A stretch of 64,000 nucleotides of DNA from Carettochelys insculpta. Lineage: Eukaryota > Chordata > Testudines > Carettochelyidae. A program made the position numbers and the translations under genes. The DNA lies in contig NC_134137.1 in assembly GCF_033958435.1 (NCBI RefSeq), positions 64,620,001 through 64,684,000 on the forward strand, in the 5' to 3' direction. Below the pieces are notes generated by a model, which worked only from the letters and a program-made list of their open reading frames with translations, was not told the DNA's origin and ran no database searches. Shown piece after piece: positions 61,401 through 64,000 of the stretch. Within the stretch, counting starts at the first letter, position 1, and the number at the start of each line of letters is the position of its first letter.

Positions 61401-63663
61401 CTACGTTTAAAATCCACTAAGGAAGAGCTGCTGTGTGTAGTTTGTGTCTTGCACTTATCTTAGAGAGAGTGAATTGTCTTGTCCATTATGAAGCATGGAA
61501 ATGTTTCATAATCTATTTGGAAAATTAAGAGTAAGCACAGACGTGTGACTGAATAAGAAGCTATTCAGTGTTTTTCTCATTTGAATAAATTCTTCCCACT
61601 ATTCTTTATGTTGTCCGTACCTTCGCCAAAAGATCAGATACTTTTTTCCCCCAGTTATTTTGGCAGTTATTCCTGGTTGTACTATCTTCTTTTTAGCAGT
61701 CTTTTTAAATTGCAGAATCGTTTTGTTTTAATTATCTTTTTCACTGACACACACAATAAAAAAGTAATTCAGTCCTGCTGATTCAAAGCAAAATATTTCT
61801 TAAAATGGGAGTTAAACCAAAAGGATGCTGCACAGTCTCTTGTCTGTTCTCTCTCCTGATTATTACTCAACAGCTCTGTGGTTGTTGGGCTGGAATTATG
61901 GTTCAGGCACATTTAATGTGCCACATATGTTGTTTTGATAAGGAGGTTATTCAACTTTTGAAAATCGTAAAATACAGTCTGCTCCACTCAAGCATTCAGG
62001 CATGTAGTTGAGAAAAAATGTGAACTAGCATGTTCAGTAGCTTAGTATTCATGAGGTCTACTAAAAATGGAGACTGTGCCATGAAAATCTGCTGTTCATG
62101 TAAATGTTAGTACTGAAAATTGTGCTGAGATCCAGAGTGACATGTAGATTCTAAAAGTCTCCCTTTAGAGAGAGAGGAGAGCAGCTCTGATGTTGATGCA
62201 GCATCAGCTGTCTTGTTCTGTTTAGGCTACAGTCATTGTGCATAGGCCCAACGTAAAATGTGTGAGGATTTAATTACTTAAGTATGATTGTGTGTTCAAC
62301 ATTTAATATGCTTCCTTCAAGTGAAGACATTAATGATTCCAGAGAGGCTGTGCTCCCTGCTAAGCAGTGACAGGTGTTCTGAATAGTTAATTTACACTCT
62401 TACTGTTGTGTCTTTCCCTTAGTTTTCTGCACTGGTTTCTACTTTATTAATATATGAAGGGCGAGCAAACTATACCTTTGGGTGCAGCTTCCAACCAAGG
62501 AGAAATTCACTTCTGGGGGAAGAGGGCAAGTGGCAGTATTTCTGCTACACTCTATAAGGAGAGCATACCTATAAATTCCTGCTCTTGATCAGAGCCATGC
62601 TGGCAGAGGCCACCCACTCAGTGGATTGAATCAATACATCTCTTAGGTGCCCAAATCCAGAAAGTTTACCCTTGCTTGTAGATGCCATCTGTGAGGGACC
62701 TTACACTGTGGACAGTTGCCAGTTCTCTGTACAGAACCTTATCCGAATTTCGGGTATGCCAACTGAAGGGTGGGTTGCATGTGGGCTGTGCTGGTGTACC
62801 ACTGCTTTGGGTGGGCTCTCAATCCCAGAAGAGGGGTACAGTCCTAGTCCTTTCTCCAGGGGCCACAAGATACCAGTTACTGTAATTATGACATCAGTGT
62901 GATGCTTCTTAATTCGAAGGATCAAATTTATGGGTAAGGCCTAATGTAGCATAGGTTGCAAATTATCAGAGAAGTGAAAGAGACTAAGGGAACCTAGTAT
63001 AACCTTCTTGTAAGCCCCTTGCTCTGACTTCCCAGAAGGGGTCTTAAAAGTGTAAGGTAAGGCCTGTGGCTAATTTAACTGCACCTTTTGGTGATCTTAC
63101 TGTTTTTTATTGCTACTTTCCCTTCTTCTGGACCTTAAGGGCCAAATTATGTTTTGATTCTTGGGTGCAAGAGGCTTCTTAAGAGGGAAGAAGCCTACTT
63201 ATATGCTCTTGGTGTAATTGACAACAATTTTTTAATTCCTTTTAGATTTGACCCTGAGTAGTATGTATACTGTCTAACCTTGCACATCTAGAAGTTGACC
63301 TGAGCCAAGTTAGATGCCAGGGTTTATTACCTGTCAGCTGACAAATTATTTGAACACCTGCAGAACTGAACAGCATCTGTCAGTGTTGTATGTGCTTTCA
63401 CAAAAAAAACTATCAGGTTTATTTGCTCAAATCTAAATGTGCAGTAGCCTCGTTCTGAGGATGCTGAAATATGTGACAGTTTTTAAGCTTGCATTGCATG
63501 TCCGTTTCTATAGGAGGCGAAGATGAGGCCAAGATAGATGATGTGCAGTCACTGGGGTCTGCTGCTGGAGAATATGAGCCAATCAGTGATGATGAACTAG
63601 ATGAAATTCTGGCAGGTGATGCTGAAAAGAGGGAGGATCAACAGGAGGAGGAGAAGATGCCAG
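19722..63663 (+). CDS. ZC3H13: Zinc finger CCCH-type containing 13, 16 coding exons, C-terminus beyond window
   Basis: ZC3H13 (Drosophila Flacc/Xio) is a nuclear scaffold that joins WTAP, VIRMA, HAKAI and RBM15 to the METTL3-METTL14 m6A methyltransferase and keeps the complex in the nucleus. Coding starts at the ATG at 19731 (A at -3). The 16 exons listed separately join in frame to 1,463 codons, compared with 1,668 residues for the human protein as I remember it. In order: N-terminal basic segment; one CX8CX5CX3H finger at residues 42-61; a predicted helix at about 164-196; SP/RS-rich regions at about 197-476; R/D/E-rich repeats at about 477-875, including a RE tract; Lys-rich regions; a second RD/RE block at about 1244-1360; and the acidic [20 protein letters not shown] segment. 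The folded C-terminal region is not in the window. RNA and complex roles come from the family; the domain layout is read here. Confidence 0.96.
20266..20375 (+). CDS. ZC3H13: ZC3H13 exon 3, CCCH zinc finger
   Basis: 110 nt between TCTTAG and GTAAAT, residues 40-76. It contains the whole finger, Cys42-X8-Cys51-X5-Cys57-X3-His61 ([22 protein letters not shown]), the single CCCH motif of this protein and a putative RNA-binding module. It ends two bases into an Arg codon. Confidence 0.96.
21505..21640. mobile_element. MIR-like SINE fragment
   Basis: TTACAGATGGGCAAACTGAG followed by GCAAAGAAATTCAGTGACTT matches the MIR core region. Confidence 0.6.
23800..23990 (+). mobile_element. tRNA-derived SINE, turtle (Cry) type
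   Basis: The 5' head reads like a tRNA: GGGGGGATAGCTCAGTGGTT contains an RNA polymerase III A box (TAGCTCAGTGGTTAG) and GGTTGTGAGTTCAATTC a B box. The body is GGGGCAAATTAG and CTGGACTCAATGACCTCTCG then ATCCTTCCAGTT. This fits the tRNA-Lys-derived SINE of hidden-necked turtles. It is not a functional tRNA gene: the acceptor stem and anticodon arm are degraded and the tail is non-tRNA. Confidence 0.8.
24870..26417 (+). mobile_element. hAT element with dead transposase 3' part
   Basis: Ends TTGTAATTAG and CTAATTACAA are perfect 10-bp inverted repeats, extending into AGGGCTGT/ACAGTACT. The interior has AACTCAAGCGATTAGCTC and TTAATCATGATTAAAAC. The 3' third retains coding traces of a hAT transposase. 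Confidence 0.75.
26002..26067 (+). pseudogene. hAT transposase dimerisation-domain remnant
   Basis: Reads [20 protein letters not shown] and then a stop, matching the hAT C-terminal dimerisation motif (TVPCERLFS..G). Downstream frames are broken, and no long open frame exists in the element. Confidence 0.7.
26733..26777. repeat. (TATC)n(TA)n microsatellite
   Basis: About six CTAT units followed by about nine TA units. Confidence 0.9.
26936..26959. repeat. A-tract, about 23 bp
   Basis: A long adenine run. The hAT-like start CAGTGGTTTTCAAACCTTTT lies about 50 bp before it. Confidence 0.8.
27614..28033. mobile_element. MITE built of TTATTTTGAAATA units
   Basis: Ends GGCTACGGCCACACAAT and CTGCTGTGTAGATATAGC resemble the GGC..TCTACAC class. 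The interior has over ten copies of TATTTTGAAATA/TATTTCAAAATA in both orientations. Flanks TAA and ATA. Confidence 0.65.
28281..28415. repeat. Inverted-repeat-rich element fragment
   Basis: GGCCTTGTCTGCGTTCAGAA start, then repeated GCACTGGTTTA/TTAAACCAGTG segments (28306, 28343, 28372, 28395) in both orientations. Probably another short MITE. Confidence 0.45.
28459..28491. repeat. (CA)n(GA)n microsatellite
   Basis: About seven CA units followed by about nine GA units. Confidence 0.9.
28752..28922 (-). mobile_element. Penelope-type fold-back element, reverse
   Basis: The left end GAGCAGCTGTGTTAGTCTGT is the reverse of the tail seen at 6491-6515. The arms AAGCAGTCTCGTAGCACCTT and AAGGTGCTACAGGACTGCTT pair with two mismatches. 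Boundaries are approximate. Confidence 0.65.
29109..29220 (+). CDS. ZC3H13: ZC3H13 exon 4
   Basis: 112 nt between ATACAG and GTAAGA, residues 76-113: [20 protein letters not shown] through ESSSPVR. It is strongly basic and matches mammalian ZC3H13 almost residue for residue from memory. It lies 8.7 kb after exon 3. Confidence 0.95.
30420..32095 (+). mobile_element. CR1-type LINE, heavily degraded
   Basis: + strand sequence resembling turtle CR1: TCAGTCTTCACCACAGGCAA, GAAAGAGACCTGGAGTTATT followed by ATGGATAGCTC, TGAAATTAGGAAGAAATTTC near the 3' end, and GGGGAACTCATTCCC. No frame is open. Limits are approximate. Confidence 0.55.
33030..33343. mobile_element. hAT MITE
   Basis: 314 bp. The ends CAGGGATCATCAACC and GGTTGCTGATCCCTG are inverted repeats (13 of 15 bases pair). 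No coding capacity. The 8-bp flanks CTCTAGTC and CTTAGTTC are similar but not identical. Confidence 0.7.
34033..34300. mobile_element. GGC-ended MITE, right end missing
   Basis: Starts GGCTACCGTTACACTACAG and carries TCTGTTGACAGAAGTCA and CTCTGTTGGCAGAGC of the 16249 family. The terminal TCTAGTGTAGACGTAGCC is absent. Confidence 0.55.
34318..34490. mobile_element. pogo-like MITE fragment
   Basis: TAGGAGTAAATTACAGCTAA, CAGCACAGAACATTGAGAG and CACACCCATGATAAATGGTC are the reverse complement of the family at 10547. One end is lost. Confidence 0.6.
35645..35785. mobile_element. Possible Penelope-type fragment
   Basis: AACAAAAAGCCCCGTGGCGC followed by CTTCAAATTTAGAC resembles the start of the fold-back family (AACAAAAAGTCCTGTGGCACC). 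The rest is not alignable by eye. Confidence 0.35.
35852..36610 (-). mobile_element. CR1 LINE 3' part, relatively young
   Basis: Starts with the reverse CR1 tail CATAGAATCATAGAAAACCA. Read on the - strand it encodes [40 protein letters not shown] and [20 protein letters not shown], the end of the CR1 reverse transcriptase, with a single frame break near 36430-36470. It keeps longer open stretches than the other CR1 copies here. Confidence 0.9.
37305..37413 (+). CDS. ZC3H13: ZC3H13 exon 5
   Basis: 109 nt between GTGTAG and GTAAAT, residues 114-150: [20 protein letters not shown] then [16 protein letters not shown]. Mixed-charge, no folded domain evident. The donor is in phase 1. Confidence 0.95.
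37414..39616 (+). other. ZC3H13: ZC3H13 introns 5 and 6 (exon 6 between)
   Basis: Introns 37414-38663 and 38804-39616 are AT-rich unique-looking sequence. No repeat or gene recognised beside exon 6. Confidence 0.5.
38664..38803 (+). CDS. ZC3H13: ZC3H13 exon 6, helical segment
   Basis: 140 nt between AATAAAG and GTTTGT, residues 150-196. [20 protein letters not shown] followed by [13 protein letters not shown] has heptad-like Leu/Ile/Met spacing and looks like a coiled coil, the only such stretch in the N-terminal half. The donor GGAG/GTTTGT is weaker than its neighbours. Confidence 0.94.
39617..39774 (+). CDS. ZC3H13: ZC3H13 exon 7, SP-rich
   Basis: 158 nt between TCCAAG and GTAAGT, residues 197-249: [20 protein letters not shown], then [18 protein letters not shown] and SSPLLDQQ. 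The SP/RS-rich composition is typical of nuclear-speckle proteins and offers many possible phosphorylation sites. Confidence 0.94.
39775..41754 (+). other. ZC3H13: ZC3H13 intron 7
   Basis: 2.0 kb with a C-rich repeat element at about 39863-40485. The remainder shows nothing recognisable. Confidence 0.5.
39863..40485. mobile_element. C-rich inverted-repeat element
   Basis: Left AACCCTCGAAGTGCACAATT then CATTAACGCGAGTTAAGAGC; right TAACCCTCGTGTAAATTGAG then GCACTGCTG. The ends are loosely inverted; the middle is CCCTGCTCC/CTGGCTCA-rich. Class unknown. Confidence 0.5.
41755..41952 (+). CDS. ZC3H13: ZC3H13 exon 8, Lys-rich
   Basis: 198 nt between ATTTAG and GTGAGT, residues 249-315. It holds [17 protein letters not shown] and a [18 protein letters not shown] stretch. 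The basic runs could act as nuclear localisation signals. It ends two bases into an Arg codon, the same phase as exon 9, so exon 9 can be included or skipped without a frameshift. Confidence 0.93.
42898..43532. mobile_element. pogo/Tigger-like MITE split by another MITE
   Basis: Ends CAGGTTGAAC and GTTCAACCTG are perfect 10-bp inverted repeats, flanked by TA on both sides (42896-42897, 43533-43534). Without the 306-bp insert and its duplicated TTA it is 326 bp, close to the 324 bp of the copy at 10547. Confidence 0.85.
43026..43331. mobile_element. GGC-ended MITE nested in the pogo-like MITE
   Basis: 306 bp, ends GGCTGCGTCTACACTGCC and GGGTAGTGTACATGTGGCC, flanked by perfect TTA duplications (43023-43025, 43332-43334). 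Interior CAAATGAGGCACTTCATAT; no ORF. Confidence 0.85.
44110..44283 (+). CDS. ZC3H13: ZC3H13 exon 9, possible cassette exon (58 codons)
   Basis: 174 nt between TTCTTAG and GTGGGA. Open in the expected frame, it encodes [20 protein letters not shown] and later [17 protein letters not shown] and HTFSPSR. Its RS/SP composition fits its neighbours. It both starts and ends in phase 2 and is divisible by three. The human protein as I remember it passes directly from the exon 8 to the exon 10 sequence, so this may be an alternative exon or one absent from that isoform. The donor AG/GTGGGA is relatively weak, as expected of an optional exon. Confidence 0.8.
44284..44899 (+). other. ZC3H13: ZC3H13 intron 9
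   Basis: 616 bp between the possible cassette exon and exon 10. At 44400-44430 AACAAAAAAGCAGTCATGTA followed by GCACTTT resembles one arm of the fold-back family seen at 54607, a truncated copy. Confidence 0.5.
44900..45210 (+). CDS. ZC3H13: ZC3H13 exon 10, RS/SP-rich
   Basis: 311 nt between CTTGCAG and GTATGA, residues 373-477. It encodes [37 protein letters not shown] and a tail of [20 protein letters not shown] type. Dense RS and SP dipeptides. A 219-bp half transposon starts about 34 bp after its donor. Confidence 0.95.
45244..45462. mobile_element. Half copy of the palindromic MITE
   Basis: Matches the loop and right arm of the element at 46178-46612: GATGGGAATAAGGGGACTTT, GTGCCGCGGCCGCCTGCATG, GGCCATTTCGAAGTTTGGGG, ending GTACACGTAGCC. 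The left arm is missing. Confidence 0.75.
45727..45936. mobile_element. Tc1/mariner-type MITE
   Basis: 210 bp with ends CAGTAGAATCCCATTTG and GATAGGGTTCTACTG, flanked by TA at 45725-45726 and 45937-45938. Confidence 0.75.
46178..46612. mobile_element. Near-perfect palindromic MITE, 435 bp
   Basis: The left arm (46178-46389) and right arm (46402-46612) are inverted copies around a loop of about 12 bp. Ends GGCTACATCTACACTAGCC and GGCTAGTGTAGACACGGCC. Flanked by AAT on both sides (46175-46177, 46613-46615). CpG-rich, with repeated TTCGAA sites. Confidence 0.9.
46860..47324 (+). CDS. ZC3H13: ZC3H13 exon 11, RD/RE-rich
   Basis: 465 nt between TTCCAG and GTACTG, residues 477-632. It is built of degenerate R-D/R-E/S-R units such as [20 protein letters not shown] and [13 protein letters not shown], ending [14 protein letters not shown] mixed-charge, probably disordered segment. 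The tandem purine-rich unit AGRGAY may also act as exonic splicing enhancer sequence. Confidence 0.95.
47758..48369 (-). pseudogene. Penelope-like element protein fragment, GIY-YIG endonuclease
   Basis: 203 codons on the - strand. Motifs: [20 protein letters not shown] is the GIY-YIG core (AIYIGQT) with Cys residues upstream ([11 protein letters not shown] and CQQC), then [12 protein letters not shown] and a C-terminal [20 protein letters not shown]. The reverse-transcriptase domain is absent, so the fragment cannot make a complete element. GIY-YIG fused to a reverse transcriptase is the Penelope hallmark. Confidence 0.85.
48372..48806 (+). pseudogene. Penelope-like element protein fragment, opposite strand
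   Basis: + strand frames read [53 protein letters not shown] and [13 protein letters not shown]. Then, after a frame change, they jump to [20 protein letters not shown], skipping the GIY-YIG region present in the left copy. This is an internally deleted copy. Confidence 0.75.
49626..49902. mobile_element. Internal hAT MITE-like unit
   Basis: CAGTGTTTCTCAA and TTGAGAAACACTG are perfect 13-bp inverted repeats 277 bp apart. It shares its left end with the larger element. No octamer duplication follows 49902. Confidence 0.6.
49941..51272. repeat. 55-bp direct repeats bounding the GC-rich block
   Basis: GTGGGGCTGAGTGGCCACCC to CAGCAGCC (49941-49995) recurs as GTGGGGCCAAATGGCCACCC to GGGAGCC (51218-51272), about 80% identical by eye. 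They bound the GC-rich interior like terminal direct repeats. Confidence 0.65.
51774..51956 (+). CDS. ZC3H13: ZC3H13 exon 12
   Basis: 183 nt between CAATAG and GTGTGC, residues 632-693: [40 protein letters not shown] and [14 protein letters not shown]. It is separated from exon 11 by 4.4 kb filled by a Penelope-like element and a hAT element. The donor AG/GTGTGC is unusual but the frame match is clear. Confidence 0.94.
51957..54892 (+). other. ZC3H13: ZC3H13 intron 12
   Basis: 2.9 kb. Apart from the fold-back element at 54607-54765 I see only AT-rich sequence without genes or clear repeats. Confidence 0.5.
54607..54765 (+). mobile_element. Penelope-type fold-back element, 14-bp TSD
   Basis: 57-bp arms (54607-54663, 54671-54727) pair with one mismatch around a 7-base loop, then a tail GTGTATAGACTAGCATGGCT. 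Flanked by perfect TTATTCTGTATAAA (54593-54606, 54766-54779). Confidence 0.85.
54893..55442 (+). CDS. ZC3H13: ZC3H13 exon 13 with RE-dipeptide tract
   Basis: 550 nt between TTTACAG and GTAAGT, residues 693-876. It begins [20 protein letters not shown]. From about 55009 to 55330 it is nearly pure Arg-Glu/Arg-Asp dipeptide coded by CGAGAG/AGAGAG/CGGGAG, then turns to [17 protein letters not shown]. The (RE)n tract is known in mammalian ZC3H13. The DNA is close to a GA microsatellite, yet the reading frame is intact. Confidence 0.96.
55009..55330 (+). repeat. ZC3H13: Coding purine-rich RE-repeat tract
   Basis: A degenerate GA-type simple repeat (units GAACGAGAGAGAGAGAGG and variants) within exon 13, coding mostly Arg-Glu. 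Almost no pyrimidines on the + strand except the C of CGN codons. Confidence 0.9.
55443..57329 (+). other. ZC3H13: ZC3H13 intron 13
   Basis: 1.9 kb with a GGC-ended MITE (55631-56016). The remainder shows no recognised feature. Confidence 0.5.
55631..56016. mobile_element. MITE with GTCGACAGA interior
   Basis: Ends GGCTGTGTCTACACTAGAG and TTCTAGTATAGACGTAGCC; perfect TGA flanks (55628-55630, 56017-56019). The interior TCTGTCAACAGAGTTGTGTC is shared with 16249-16666. Confidence 0.8.
57330..57433 (+). CDS. ZC3H13: ZC3H13 exon 14
   Basis: 104 nt between AATGTAG and GTAAGT, residues 876-911: [20 protein letters not shown] then [20 protein letters not shown] is a candidate nuclear localisation signal. 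Strong match to the mammalian protein. Confidence 0.95.
57434..57874 (+). other. ZC3H13: ZC3H13 intron 14
   Basis: 441 bp, AT-rich. No repeat seen. Confidence 0.5.
57875..58873 (+). CDS. ZC3H13: ZC3H13 exon 15, largest exon
   Basis: 999 nt between CTGTAG and GTAATA, residues 911-1244. It starts [20 protein letters not shown], passes several Lys-rich runs ([42 protein letters not shown]), then [15 protein letters not shown] and [16 protein letters not shown], and ends [19 protein letters not shown]. Between VPDRGEI and ESHRKSHR only about a dozen residues are present; the human protein as I remember it has a long Ala/Thr/Pro/Ser-rich insert there. An ATG at 57772 upstream is in the intron and is not the start. 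Confidence 0.96.
58874..60131 (+). other. ZC3H13: ZC3H13 intron 15
   Basis: 1.3 kb. Apart from the C tract at about 59755-59767 nothing is recognised. Confidence 0.5.
60132..60641 (+). CDS. ZC3H13: ZC3H13 exon 16, second RD/RE block
   Basis: 510 nt between ACTCAG and GTGAGA, residues 1244-1414. It encodes [40 protein letters not shown], a run of RE/RD dipeptides to about 60400, then an acidic/polar tail ending [10 protein letters not shown]. Matches the mammalian order. Confidence 0.95.
60642..63513 (+). other. ZC3H13: ZC3H13 intron 16
   Basis: 2.9 kb. No clear repeat to 62450. The more GC-balanced stretch 62450-63060 may be an unclassified repeat (GAGGGGTACAGTCCTAG type). No gene seen. Confidence 0.45.
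63514..63663 (+). CDS. ZC3H13: ZC3H13 exon 17, last exon in window
   Basis: 150 nt between CTATAG and GTAAAA, residues 1414-1463. It encodes [40 protein letters not shown] and [10 protein letters not shown]. The acidic [11 protein letters not shown] segment is a hallmark of this protein. It ends in phase 1; the remaining exons, coding the conserved C-terminal region, lie beyond 64000. Confidence 0.95.
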
Positions 63664-64000
63664 GTAAAATATATAGTAAATTTACTTTTGCTAGCAGTTG
63701 GATGCAGAAGTTGGACTAGTTGACTTAATGATAATTATTTTTGTATCCCATTTGTTATATCACTAGAGAATGTGTGTATTTGGAAGGGGCAGGACATTTT
63801 GGGAGATACTGTAATGGTTCCAAAGTTATTTTTCTTCATGATTTGAATGCCTATCAACCCACTCAAAGCAGGAAAGGTATTCCGTGCTAAGTCGTATGGG
63901 ATGTGTTCATGCTTAACATACCTGTTATGTTAGAGAAAAACACAGCTCCAATTCTGTCTAGTAAATCATGTCTCCTTAAAGAACAGATTTATTTTTGCTT
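63664..64000 (+). other. ZC3H13: ZC3H13 intron 17 (5' part)
   Basis: Starts with GTAAAATA and runs to the window edge. Nothing else visible. Confidence 0.5.

Overview
This is vertebrate nuclear DNA: short exons with GT-AG introns, a CpG island and dense retroposon and transposon debris. It carries the 3' part of one gene and most of the next, both on the + strand. The first is the carboxypeptidase B2 gene (CPB2, also called TAFI): its last four coding exons, stop codon and poly(A) signal lie at 2132-10320. The second is ZC3H13, a CCCH zinc-finger protein of the m6A-writer accessory complex. It runs from a CpG-island promoter at about 11.1-12.5 kb, through 16 coding exons (19731-63663), and leaves the window before its last exons. 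CPB2 followed head-to-tail by ZC3H13 is the order I know from mammalian 13q14, which supports both calls.

The repeats suggest a sauropsid, most likely a turtle. They include many CR1 LINE fragments on both strands, a tRNA-headed SINE resembling the cryptodire turtle family, and a Penelope-like retroelement with a GIY-YIG domain plus its short fold-back derivatives. There are also hAT elements, pogo/Tigger-like MITEs with TA target duplications, and a large set of MITEs ending in GGCYRYGTCTACACT. The turtle call rests on remembered repeat families; a crocodilian is not excluded.

Layout: 1-2131 CPB2 intron with a dead CR1; 2132-9973 CPB2 exons; 9974 to about 10340 CPB2 3' UTR; about 10.3-11.1 kb a short intergenic gap with a pogo-like MITE; 11.1-12.5 kb CpG island and ZC3H13 exon 1; 11936-19721 long first intron; 19722-20375 start codon and zinc-finger exons; 20376-41754 wide introns with small exons; 41755-63663 the large low-complexity RS/RE/KE exons, with introns full of inverted-repeat transposons.

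All 16 ZC3H13 junctions are phase-compatible and give 1,463 codons without a stop. I see no new gene system. The best leads are a 58-codon in-frame exon that may be a cassette, a RE-repeat exon, a lineage-dependent insert missing from exon 15, a Penelope-like insertion made of two opposed defective copies, and fold-back elements that would form long hairpins in ZC3H13 pre-mRNA.
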